A stretch of 64,000 nt of DNA from Halichondria panicea (taxonomy: Eukaryota > Porifera > Demospongiae > Suberitida > Halichondriidae), in NCBI RefSeq assembly GCF_963675165.1, contig NC_087393.1, positions 4,859,702 to 4,923,701 of the forward strand, in the 5' to 3' direction. This document shows positions 11,033-22,992 of this stretch, piece after piece. A program made the position numbers and the translations under genes. Position 1 is the first letter of the stretch; the number at the start of each line of letters is the position of its first letter. The notes beneath the pieces were generated by a model. It worked only from the letters and a program-made list of their open reading frames with translations. It ran no database searches and was not told the origin of the DNA.

Positions 11033-11107
11033 AATTGGTCTGCCCAAGGGTGACCTTCCCCCATGGCCCTGTATGCCATACGCCTCCCCACGTCAACTCC
11101 TATACAC

Positions 11108-14100
11108 TTACAGCATGACCACTATCTGGGCAAAAAACTCACATTTTTGCTTAATTATTAATAGATTTTTGGCACAAACCTGCTTAAGACAAGAGGTTAG
11201 ATTTTGAGCCACGTCATTTCCTGAGGTTGCCGTCAGTAGTGACTTGTAGAGCAGCTGGCCTAGTGATCGAAGAGTTGGGCGTAGGGTGTGTGGCTGACCT
11301 TTGAACTCCGAATCGAGCGACATAGATTGAAGAATCTGTACAACGTGAGTATTAACGTGACAAGGTTATATTTTTACAAGCTCTATACGCATAATGATCT
11401 AGATAGAAACCTGTTGTAAGGGAATAATTATGTCATTGCTATGCGATAATGAATTTATGGATAATTATATATTTGAGTGAGACCCCCCCTCCCCACTGCA
11501 ATGATGCATGCAAGACTAGGGAATTTCCCCCAACTGGCTGGGGGTGGGCAATGCGAGCGGCAGTTCAATACTCACCTGTTGCAAGCAGGTGACCCTGTGA
11601 AGTGGCAATATGGAGGACTTATACATATCTACACTGTGCCTGAGTAGAACCAGGCACCATGGAGACAGAATACCTACAAGCAATCAGTAACAAAACGTTT
11701 CGATTGGTATACAAGATAAATCATTTGCAATGGCTAAGAAAGATATTGTAAGCATTATAGCACAACACACATCACTTGTTATAACATCTGGGAAATGCAT
11801 TATTCAATTACACACACCTACCCACGCACACACGCACACACGCACACACACACGCACACACACACGCACACACACACATATACGCATACGCACACACACG
11901 CACACGCACACGCACATACACACACACACACACACATACACACACACACCCACGCACACACGCACATATACGCACACACACGCACACGCACCTACCCACG
12001 CACACACGCACATACGCACACACGCACATATACACACACGCACACACACACATACACACACATGCACGCACACACATGCACACATGCCTTTCTTGCACTT
12101 GTCCAGTGAATGTGAATACTTAGTGAGCTCCACAAAACAGTTGGCAGCTGCCTCAGCCACACCCACACTTCCCTGCAGTGTGTTGACATTACCCTACTAA
12201 TGTTTATGCAGGTCGACTTTATGAAAGCATCGATCTCATAAAAGCATCATACAACGGTTAGAATAGAAATGCTTATAGCAGTCGATGTATATATAACTAT
12301 TAATTTTAATTTGATTCACATACATTCACTGAGCAGTTCATGATTAGGAAGGTCAAAGTTCTCAGCTGCCTGAGAGGCTGTTGGCCCACCCCTTGGATGA
12401 TGAAGGGTGATGCCACGCCTCCTCCGGAAAATACCTTCCCCCACAGATTGAGACCAGCAACTACAGAATACATCCGTGTAAGTACATTAGAGAATAAAAG
12501 ACCCAAAGGAGGAATGTTATGAAGCTATATTAGATACTGTACTCAAAAACGAACTTTGAACTCTAGGAACCGGAGAGAGCAATGCTGACATCAAGGTATG
12601 TGCACTCAGAGGTATGTGATGGTTGACAACCTGTATTAACACGTAACTATGTTAACCACGGGCCTGAAAGGTGGTTTGTTGGCTCACATCATTTGCAGCA
12701 ATGAGAAGAGTAATAAATTCCATCACGACAGCTGATAACAAGTTGTGTGTCTAGGCAAGAAACAGAGTTACATAGTTAATTGAGAGTGTTCTTTCACACA
12801 CCTTAGCTTTGCTGTCTCTTGGCAACAGTGTAGATAGTTTGTGAAGCAGAGATTGGTTGCTCAGTAGCGAACGAACAACTGCAGTAGGTATACATGCATA
12901 TAGACTGTTTAGTGTATGTACATATACATACAGGGATATTGCTTGTATCTACTGCAGTGAAGCCTGTCTATATATGGTGGTCACCCTACCACTTATAATG
13001 CAGTCAAATTTAATGAGCCTAAAAGTTTCTAGCTAAAAAGTACATAGGCCATATATATAAATCTATTACGACCACTGCTGTGTCTGCCCAAGCAATACAC
13101 AGATTTCACTGCAACTCAATAAACTACATGACTGTAGTTATTTCTTAAAACACCAGATTATAGAATCGACCACGACACAGGGTCTTACTCTGTGAGGAGG
13201 AGGTCTGTAGCTCTACACACACGGACAGTATCTCCAGTCCACACTGGGCAATGACCCTCCCATGAGCACTAGCAGTGCTGTCCTCCAAGACCACACCCAC
13301 CCGACACACCAGATTCGCAACTGAGGGGTGGGGGGGGAATAATGAGATCTTGCCATTGTAATATGTACCATTTTTTAAGGCGTAATAATTTGGGTAACTA
13401 TTTAATTATTTAATTCCTACACTTAATGCATAATTATTGTTGAGACGTAGTATTTCTAAGGCATAATTACTTCGTACTCCATAATTATGGTGGCTTGTTT
13501 AGAGAGCTAGAGGGATTCAAGAGAGCTAGAAGAAACCAACGCACTGTGATAGGTGAGCTTAACGTCTGAAGTGATGAGATCAGCACAATCCTTGTTGTTC
13601 CGAGTCATCGCTAAGAGTTTAAGTAGAGCACCATAGGAGTCGTCTGTGGGTGGGTGGGCGGTGTGTGTGCGTGTGGGGGGGGTGCAGGTATAATAATGTC
13701 TGCATTACTCTTTACCTGGTAATGGATGAACTCTTTGTTCCAGGATAATCCTATTCAGACATGTGTACATGGTTACCCACAGCGACGAGTTCTCCTGTGT
13801 GTCAGTATATACAGCATAATTGTCATAATCATGGCCCCAGGCAACAATTCAGTGGGCTATCTAACGCTAAACTGTGGCTAAATTACCCGGGAATTGAGAA
13901 GGAGGTGCTCCAACAGTTCCGAGACAGTGGTCAGACCACCCATACCGTCATCAGAGGAGGGAGCGCTAATGAGACCCTGATGAAAATAAAACGTTAACAG
14001 CTAGCATGATCGATTAACAGTAGAGCACTAGAGGCTTAGAAAATGCCAATTTTGTCGTACCAAGACGCACTGCAGTGCCAGGTTACTGGTCTCCAGTAGC

Positions 14101-17100
14101 AACGAGAGATTCTCAGCTTGTGACTGAGACTGGTGGGCCAGGGAGATCCATTGCTGCATCTGCATGGAGAACAAACCAATGACATATAGCTTCCACATAC
14201 ACACACACAGAATGAGCAATGCAAGTGGCTACATTCATTCTTAGCGTTACCATCACAGACATACGCGCTGGCAAAACTAATAAGAGCCGCCAAATACAAA
14301 ATTACTCTTTCTAGCTAGTGTTAAATAGAGCATCTTTGAACAGCCATAACATTAATTCCGTTGGTCCCATAACGTTAATTTTATGATTTTCTGAAAGCTT
14401 AGAGAGTGGCCTTTCAGATGATTTGTTGAAACTAAATTGTTGGGCATGTTTGCATGGTTCATGACATCAATTGCTTACCCAGGCCTTAGTGATGTCGTTC
14501 CCCCCACCCCACTGACGAAGGCACCAGCTCATCAGACTGACATGAGGTACAAACAGTGAGGTTGGATCAGTCACGCGCTGCACACCTCTCGTTAGAATCG
14601 CCAGACCTGAACAAATATTTGTGTGTATACATAGTTGTCGTACATATACATACGCTCGTTAATTATATACATGTACCTGATATCCTATTAGAGCTAACGT
14701 CACTGCCATTGAGACAGGAAGGGACATCATGTGATGCAATCTGCATGAGCGAATACAAATCCTTGGTCAGGTGTGTGCGAGGATGGAGGTTATAAAGACA
14801 GACATGATTACACTCACAGCGTATAAAACGGTGATATGTGACAAGGTGGTGGGTGGAAGCAGGTGGAGGTCAGGGTTCAACGAGAGGAACATGTCCAGAG
14901 CTCTCAGCAAGTCACTTGCTGGCACCAATCTGAAAATATCATAAAGATATTCATAAACCCAACGGAATATACAGAGTGTACTTAGGGCCAGCTGCCACAG
15001 TAGAGTAAGAGCTGATTGAAGTAGCAGATGGTGTAGTAAATACATTGTTGCACATTCAAGCTATCTTACTGGTTGCCGTGTGTGTGGGCAGTGCAGAGGA
15101 GACAGAGCACTGCGGCTTGTGCCGACTGTAGACTGGAGGGAGTGGTACGTCCAGGGAGCTGGGAACGCTGAGTCAGCACTTGCAGGCAGTCCGTGGGAGC
15201 ACCTAACACCGGGTGGAGGTTAATAGGTGTACATGTAGGTTGTACATACGTATATACTTGTGTCAAAATTATCTCTGCATTATACACCGACACAAAGAAC
15301 ATACACATAGCAGTGTGCATTATGTAATGTAACACATACATAGAGACGCACCACTGAGAGAGGGTAGTGCCTGTTGGAGAGCGTCCTTGATGTAGGGAAC
15401 CCTGACATTTGAACCCTCCAGAGTCGTGCACAGCTTCACTAGCAGCTGGTCACCAACGGAGCACAGATCACTGGCCCTGCATGGCCGGAGCAATGAGTAA
15501 CATAAAGTACATAGAGCATGATATGAACGTACTTGTTACTGAAGTGAAGCATACATATCTAGCTACACCTTTGTACTTGTTTGGCCGTATCTACAGTTTG
15601 GAATATAGACTTCTAAAAATGGGTTCTATAGCTCTTAAAAAAAAGCTCTACATGTACTTGTATTGGTTGGGTAACAGTTATTCTTAATTAACCTTCAATA
15701 GAGCCGGGGAGCTTTCAATTCCAAGATAAGTTGAATGAATTCAAAAATTGGGTTCTGTAGCTCTTAAAAATAGCTCTACATACGTATTGGTTGGGTGACC
15801 AATTTCTTACCCTTCAACAGAGCCGGGGAACTTAGCTTTCAGTTCCAAGATAAGTTGAATGAACCCTGTGCCACCTGTGGCAAGAAACAAAGAGCTTAAA
15901 ATTGAGAATTGTGTACGAGATGTCATAGTAGGTAACACATACACACAATGCGTACATAAAGTCTCGGCCAATTCTCTGCCTGTCTGTGAGGTCACCAACA
16001 ACTGGAGGAGACAGTCCGCCATTGAGAGGACGGAAACACTAGGTCTAGGTGTGTCAAAATGGTCCAAGTGGAGCTGGGGGGGGGGGGTGGGGGGGGGGGG
16101 AACAGGAGCGTGTAACAATGGACTAACTTTGTGGTGATGTATTAAATGCATCTCCCATTGATGATACAGTAGAACTAAAATGTTGGCCAACTTCGAACAA
16201 AGCAATCTTAATTCTTCGGACAAAGCAATCTTAATTAGAGCTAAGATATAATAATTATGTAACAAAAGTTTTACTGGCATCACAAACCTACAGTACTGCA
16301 TGTAAATGTACCTCCCTCACCAGGAACACGGGTAGGAGAGACTCTCTCATGGCTGACAGCAAGAAGTCTCTGTCATCATTATCATCATCACCAACACACA
16401 CCACACCACCCTCCAGAGACAGTCTGTGGGACAATAAGATCCTGTTTGAAACAACAGTAGCTATCTTATGACAACACAGAATGTTGTGCTCATCCAAGCT
16501 CTGGGGACATGCAGTAACAAAAGAGCATCTTGAAAACTTTTAGTGACAATGTGCAAATATAGGGATTAAATAAACATGACTTTCAGGATTTTGCACAGTG
16601 GGTGAAAATGTGGGTTCCAAATATTAAGCAATATAAAGCTGGTGATTGACAACAGTGCAATATACTTGCTTTCAAACGGATGAAAATTAACCCGCTAACT
16701 TGCACTGAAATAAACCCTGCATCATCACACCTGCATCATCACACCAACTCACAACTAAGAAACAGAGATATGCCAACATACAGCTATTGTACATTACCTG
16801 CACACTCTTGAAAAACACTGGAAAACATTGCAAATCAGGTCTTTGGTACTAGCTGTGAAATCAACAGTTGTTTCCCTGATATCATCGGCAGAAGTCAAAG
16901 GTTGTAAGAGAGAGAGGAGGTGGGCCAAAGGAGTGAGAAAGGGTCGGAGGGGAGTGCCACTGGGGACATGCTGAGAGCTGTAGAGATTGAGTGGGGTATC
17001 GTATAAAATACAAGTATCGAATTATAAAGAGTAGCTGCATGCAATGAAAGCAGTACCTGATGAGAGCACTGAGGGCAGCAGTGGTGGGTGTGGCCAGACA

Positions 17101-19764
17101 CTCCACCTCTAGTAGAGAGGTGAGTAGATCCAAGAGGTTGTGCAGGAGGGTGGGGCTACAGAACAGGGACACACCCCTCGGCTGTCTGCATGGAGGAAAA
17201 AATAACACATGCTCACATGATGAGATAGTTGTTGTCATGCTCACCTTGTGAGTATCTTTGTTAGCAGAGTGATTCTGTGAAGGATAAATCCAATTGAGCA
17301 GTTAGACGTAGGTATAATTATACATTGCACAGTGTGTGTGGTTGACCCACCCTGACTGAGCAGACACATGATTCCTCAGTTTGAGCAAGGTGTTCAGTCC
17401 AGTCAATATCGGTTCCATACCTGGGGGGGAGGTGACACATTCCAATACCACTAACAGGGTGTCATACAGGATTTTGAAGTAGAGGGGGGAAATGAGAAAG
17501 TAACCAGAAAATGTTGCTAAAAAAAGGTCAACTGTTATTTCAATACCCAGCTATATATGGACACTCAGTCATACAACTAGTATTTGAAGGGGGGGGGATA
17601 TCCCCCCTTTCCCCCCTATAATTATGACACCTTGACTAATACACTGGATTGAGATTGTAGAAGTATTGCTTTCAGCACATTGTTAAAAAACCGATAGTCC
17701 TCAGAGATGGGTATACATTATCAGCTACATGTGTGTACATATTGATAAGATAATCAATGTGATAAGGTTATGTTCCCATGTACATTTACATGAATTGTGT
17801 AACTATGCTCTCATGTCCTCTCACCATAAACAACATGGTACTTCGTGTAGAACTCATCGATTCCAGCCAGAGAGTTGAGACAATTAAACAGAGAGCTGTG
17901 TGTGAAGATATCAACAGCATTAACTTAATTATTGTTACTCTCACTTTAATAACAGCTCAGTTTTGCTTGAAAGTGCTTCAAAGAGGAATTCTGCAAAAGC
18001 AAGCAGTATATAATTATATCAACACTAGTATACAGATTCAGGTAATTGTGAGTGAGACACAATAAAGTTAAGAGGTACAAGTATGCACGTGCCTGCAATG
18101 TCAGCACTTAAGAGTGTTCGGCCATAGTCAGGATGTGAGGTGAGTACCTCGGCTATGCACTGCACTCCTGACAGCTGGAGCAGCTCGTCTTGACTCAACA
18201 ACACCTGCACACAGACAGACAGAGATAGATGACATACTTTTCCAATCACCGAAGAGATACAATGTGAAAATCCCGTACAACAGCAAACAATCCAAACATG
18301 ATCGTATACACAGGAGACATTGTTCAACATACCCTTTTGAAAGCAGAAGCAAAAGTGGAGCCTGCATGCATGAGCATTAAAACAAGGAATAAGCAATTAT
18401 ATATGTTAAGAGATCCATGTACTACCTTTTGCATCTGCATTGAGTCTGTCAGCCTGTATCAGACACTGGGTGTATGAGTCACTCTTGAGCAAATGACGTA
18501 CCAAACCTAGGTGGGGGGGAGGCGGTGAGAGAAAAGCATTAAGAAATTATAGCAATTTTTTTCATTTTCTCACCGAGAAGGTTGATTGTTAGATCATGTG
18601 ACTTTGCAGTGGCGAGGTTAGTAGAGATGTGTCTGGCCAATCTCTGTACGAGGGAGAGGGGGAGGGAAGTGGGTGGAGTTTTCCCTGCCACCTGAACGAG
18701 GAGGTAGACAACAGAGGACTTGATCTTCTCATCGGGATAAGAGAGTCCATTGAGGAGGAAATCAAGCAGACTGCCTGAGGATGTGTGGGTGTGAGGGTGA
18801 GGGAGAGGTTCATGATCTTATGAAGGCGTTACTTGAGAAGACTTGATATGGCCACAATTTATTTTTAGTGAGAAAACACCAGCAGAAAAAATCCTTATGT
18901 ATAAAGAAGGCGAAAGTGAACTTTCTAAACGCTAATTACTAAAGATAGTTTCAATTGTCTGCAATACACTGATTCCATGATTCCTCACCATACGAGTGCA
19001 ACAGGTCAAAGGTGAGGGCGGAGTGAGAGTGGAGTAGCCGTCCCAATAGTGTGAGATGAGGGAGAGAGCTGGGTAGGTTGGGGCTCGTCAGTATCTGCAA
19101 GTGGGAGCAAGTAGATAAGATATTTCGTAAGACACTAGACTTCTTGTTACAGTACAGAAACTTTTAACCCTAACCCTAAACAGCTTACAGTTAATACAAG
19201 AGCATTTGGTGTACATATTGCAATAATAATTCTACATCATCAGTGAGATCGAGGTGGATATAGAATATTACAGATTGCACAGTTTTCTGCAGTAGTCTCC
19301 GGCTGATGTCCTGTGTCTTGGCTAGCCCCAGCAGGGTCATCAGCACTTCCAGTGAAGACTGAGCTACAGTCGCATCATGTGACTGCAGCAAACCTGCACA
19401 GCAGAAGAAAAGAAGCAGAAGACAGCGTACACAATAATTACAAGCAATGGTGAAGAGAAATGGTGTATTTCTCACCAAATAGCAGTCCACATAGATGCTC
19501 CACTACTCTTGAATCTGTGGAGAGTACAGAGAAGAAACTCTGCTCAGAGGAGTTGCACGCATGCGCAGTAGAGCTCAGGAGTGCTTGGAATTCCCCTAGA
19601 ATCTTCTTGATGTGAATGTTTAGCTCTCCTTTTGAGTGATTTTCCAGCCTCTCAGTTGCACATGCAATGCACAGCTTTGGGAAGGAGTATCCAGTCACAC
19701 ACCACACTGCACTGTGGTGTGCATGCCTTGCAGTGAGCAGAGGGCAACTAACTGCATCATCCAT
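11108..19764 (-). CDS. MEI1: MEI1-like armadillo-type protein, 34 coding exons
   Basis: MEI1 (plant relative PRD1) is needed for programmed meiotic DNA double-strand breaks and is a helical-repeat nuclear protein. Proposed exons, 5' to 3': 19764-19476, 19393-19215, 19094-18989, 18774-18574, 18506-18426, 18361-18333, 18204-18093, 17990-17945, 17895-17825, 17420-17351, 17274-17245, 17185-17057, 16977-16798, 16441-16321, 16073-15956, 15874-15811, 15476-15352, 15202-15070, 14929-14818, 14740-14677, 14606-14479, 14159-14061, 13976-13887, 13794-13716, 13643-13545, 13320-13189, 12878-12798, 12731-12688, 12604-12571, 12460-12324, 12172-12084, 11639-11576, 11335-11180, 11125-11108. All phases agree and the sum is 3510 nt (1169 aa); human MEI1 is about 1270 aa. 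Recognisable blocks are [56 protein letters not shown] and [20 protein letters not shown]. Exon 7 uses a GC donor; exons 2 and 29 have weak donors (GTACAC, GTTCCT). Identity is from memory of the family; the last six exons are the least certain. Confidence 0.72.
11805..12085. repeat. (CA)n/CACACG microsatellite
   Basis: About 280 bp of interrupted CA dinucleotides with CACGCA and CATA variants. It lies inside the MEI1-like intron between exons 31 and 32 and begins right at the proposed GTGTGC donor of exon 31, so on the transcript it is a long GU-rich tract. Open frames across it are artefacts of the repeat. Confidence 0.9.
15611..15741 (-). pseudogene. Degenerate tandem copy of MEI1-like exon 16
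   Basis: About 130 bp here repeat 15745-15860, which contains exon 16 (15811-15874) and the start of the next intron. The functional copy keeps a GTAAGA donor and a CACAG acceptor. In this copy the donor position reads GTTAAT and the acceptor side is lost, so the duplicated exon should be skipped. Confidence 0.65.
16076..16100. repeat. G12-T-G12 tract at a splice acceptor
   Basis: On the minus strand this is a C-only polypyrimidine tract directly upstream of the AG that opens MEI1-like exon 15. The G strand could form a quadruplex. Confidence 0.8.
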
Positions 19765-19784
19765 TTTCTACCACATGTGAGCTA

Positions 19785-20395
19785 TAGCCTCGAAATCAGA
19801 TACTTTTCCACGCGTCTTGATTTCAAGGATAATGACGTTATGTCTAAAAATAGCTTAAAATTACGTCATTTCTTAATTCGCTGTGTCATCTTCGTGGGGG
19901 ACCTCAGCTATGCATAAAAGGGGTGTCTTCCTCAGCTAAAATCATCCACAGCCGATCGCAACTAGCTGCAGTGTTTCACCATCACCAGTTGTAGTCCAAG
20001 ATGACAAGTTCACCAAGGCTACCTGGTCCCCGCTTACTTCGTTCAGCCATTGTCGAAGTAAAGAGATAACCCCACTGGCCTTTGCAGTCGAGCTATGGCT
20101 GTAAGGGCATGTCTGAGCAGTTAGTATCTCAACTGAGTCTAGCTGTGAGGACACCTGAGGTGGTTAATCTCGAAGAAAACTTTCGGCTCAAAGGGCACTC
20201 TCACCATACAAGCGGCCACGCTATCACTCTACAGAGTGCTCAGTGGATGGTTGGGAGTGTCTGGAGGGCCCCATACGTTGTCCGTCTGTCTGTTGCTAGG
20301 CTACTCGTTGGTCTGGCGCAGGCAGGGGGGCAGGGCATGGAATAGATCTGTACGATCATCTTCTATAGCAGTAGCGTCGACCACCGGCACCAGAT
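19785..20395. promoter_or_regulatory. 0.6-kb MEI1-side promoter module, copy 1
   Basis: It begins 20 bp upstream of the MEI1-like start codon. It contains two CRE/bZIP-like sites (TGACGTTA near 19832, TTACGTCA near 19861) and, on the plus strand, a TATA-like CATAAAAGG (19913-19921), followed by about 450 bp that is also kept in the other copies at 33781, 43704 and 53702. The arrangement suggests a bidirectional promoter, with MEI1 transcribed leftward and an unknown transcript rightward. Two overlapping frames of 70 and 87 codons stay open on opposite strands; neither resembles a known protein. Function inferred only from conservation and motifs. Confidence 0.5.
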
Positions 20396-21383
20396 AGAAT
20401 CTATAATTATAGTTCTATAGTCTGACAACAAAAGTTGTTGTGGGTTAATTTAACAAAACCTCAAGCTAGAAATCCAACACAGATAATTAGCATTTGTACA
20501 GTGACACTTATACATCATGCACACGCAAAATCTAACAGTTCATCGCCGTCACCAGTCTCGAGCAAAGGTTATGTCTAATTATGGTAGCTATATTATAGCC
20601 AGACTATAATTATATAAGCCACATGCATGCAACAATGATAATTATTGTCATTTGCTAGAACTCATTGTATGCTGTAAGATTCTATTCTTCTCCAATTTGC
20701 TTCTCATACCATTTAGAGTGTGCTGACTGCGTTTGCGTACCAGCTGGCCATGACATGCTATCAGGTTAATACTCTGACATTAAACATTTTCGTAATCATA
20801 TAATTATGTAATACCTCAAGCAAGAACCTCTTACAAGAGAGATCTCCTGGCAAAGACGGGACTAACATAAAGACTAAAATCTATTTGTGTATATATAATT
20901 ATGCTCATGCTTGCAGTTTCCACACTTTATATATTTTTTATAGAGTATAATTACACGGAATATACATTGTATAGTAATAAAGAACGATCTGCTATGAAAG
21001 TCAAACATGAAATTTATTAGGTTTGTATATGACAACGTTCATTGCATTCTTCAGATAATTCCTTCACACTCATCGGCAAACTCTGTATGTACATAATTAT
21101 ATGAGTATAGTGAAGTAAGTATATCCAAACTATATTGCTATATACAAAACACCTCATTAAATGCAGTTATAATTATTGGTAAAGTTTTTACTATACTAAA
21201 CGTATTAACATGTAGCTCCGACCATGCAGCTGGAGGAAATATGTACAGAGTGCCTATATAATAATAATTACAAGTTAGCTATTACAAACACCTATAGCCT
21301 CCTTCACAAGGCCTCAGTGTGTCCTGGGATCGAGGCTAACTAATACCAAGCTCAGTGTTACAAACATCTTCCAAGTTTTGTGA
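20396..21383. other. AT-rich spacer downstream of aGPCR-1
   Basis: No gene recognised. It is a spacer shared by the aGPCR units (the same order recurs at 34374-35338 and, partly, 27720-28130 and 44160-45570). It includes one complete 76-bp element (21289-21364) just beyond the aGPCR-1 stop codon. Confidence 0.6.
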
Positions 21384-22916
21384 TCACACACCTGACTCTT
21401 TCTTAGACATTTCCATGGTCGAGTTGTTATTAGACTCCAGTTTCAACGAACTGTCCAAGGATGGAGAGGCAACACTGGTATTGACATTGATGAGAGTGGT
21501 ACTCTGAAATGCAAAATAATGTACAATCATGTGTCACTGTAATTAGCTATACGGTCAGATTTAAGAGTGATACCTTGATGTTTTGACGTTGATGCTTTAC
21601 CATCTTTTCCTTCCACCATTTGGAGTACGCATCCCTCACTGGCTTAGAGAGAGGTACAAAGAGTATAAAAATGGCCACTCCTTGGAATGAAACGAAGATC
21701 GTGAAGATGTACGACACTGGAAGTAGAGCAGGGATGTCGAACACCAGAACACCTGTGTTGATAATGTTACAATCAAAATCTCATGTATTATTGTTCTCGC
21801 CAGTTATCCATGTCAGTCCCATGACAGTGACCAGTGACACAGACGACTTCAACCAAGAACTGTATCAGAAATACATACTTCAAACAATGCATAATTTGTG
21901 TCTGTATCATATCCACATACCTCATTTCCTGCCGCTTCCCTTGCCTCTTTTGGTGTCTACATATGATAACTATTGCCATGATAAAGAAGCCAACATTCAC
22001 CAAGAGAATAATCACCACTGGCACGATGAACGTCAGAATAAAATTAGTGTTGGAGTTCAACCAGCAGCTGCAAGCACATGCTATTATAAGACAGTGTAAA
22101 TAGTTATCGTCTCTATAATAATATAGGCAGACATAACCAGAGTGATAATGCATGCACTTGTGTTACGCCTCTTATTTTTTAGATCCCACTTGTGTGTGTT
22201 TAGCAGGGAATTATGAGCCATAATCTCATAGTTTCCCAGGGAATTATAAGCTTGAGGGTATAAAGTACAAGTATAATTTTTTTGAATGCACAGAAATGAT
22301 AATAAAGCTGTAGCTAGCTGCATGATAATTAGCTATGGCTGTTTAGTTTTTTCACTACCAGTTTCTATAGCGTTTGCTGGGTTGATGGTAGTGTTCACCA
22401 GTATCTTTTCTTGTCTCTACGAGGAACACTAAGAGCCAATGATTATAACAGTTCTGGGTGCATTGTCACAAGCATGAAAGCATGTCTTCAACTTGTAGCA
22501 TTTGTCAACTTCGTCCTTCTGTTTCTATCCTGCAGCCATGTTTCAAACAGTAGACTCCTGTGTCTTTTTGGGAATGATAGTGCACTGTAGCATTGCTGCA
22601 AGCTGTCTTGCTAGCTAGCCGTACATATCAGAACAGTTTACTGAGCTGGGGGTGGGGCTTGAGTGCAGAGAAAAGAGGAGGCTGGGCTCATTTGTTGCAG
22701 AGTGCTTCCTGCACAAGGTGGAGTCACTAGTTTTCCATTCCAATATGTAAGGCCAATGAAAGGTTATTTAGCAGAGAAGCAGAAATCATCTAGCTTGTCA
22801 AAACAGGACATTTTCAAAAATAAAGCTGTTGCTAAGGCTTGCTACTTTTATAGATACACTTTTTGCCTGAGGCAGCATGAAAAGTGGGATCTAAATCAGT
22901 TAGCACATGTGCATTC

Positions 22917-22992
22917 GGTATCTATGGTTATAGTGTCCCTCATCCCTCGGGCAAAGCCCTCGTGATATGGGACACTATAACACATAGATACC
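22917..22992. repeat. Hairpin element in an aGPCR-1 intron
   Basis: GGTATCTATG-GTTATAGTGTCCC (22917-22939) pairs with 22969-22992 with one extra base bulged. The loop holds CCTCGGGCAAAGCCCTCG, a second small stem. It is absent at the same place in aGPCR-2 and -3, so it is probably a small foldback insertion. Confidence 0.7.

Larger units (their letters stand above)
9486..11107. other. Gene-free spacer with hairpins and a short tandem repeat
   Basis: No ORF with protein-like features was found between the sulfotransferase copy and the end of the MEI1-like gene. The stretch holds a 40-bp tandem repeat (10078 onward), a perfect 23-bp-stem hairpin (10739-10791) and a larger imperfect palindrome (10886-11032). 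Confidence 0.6.

Noticed and set aside
11730-12200. Several overlapping 65-156-codon frames rich in His/Thr or Cys/Val
   Set aside because: They are translations of the CA/GT repeat in different frames and strands.
19160-19180. Telomere-like CCCTAACCCTAA
   Set aside because: Only about two units inside a MEI1 intron; too short to be more than chance.
20082-20345. 87-codon plus-strand frame and 70-codon minus-strand frame in the promoter module
   Set aside because: Both are open in most copies, but they start at non-ATG codons, overlap on opposite strands and match no family I know; kept as part of the regulatory module, not as genes.
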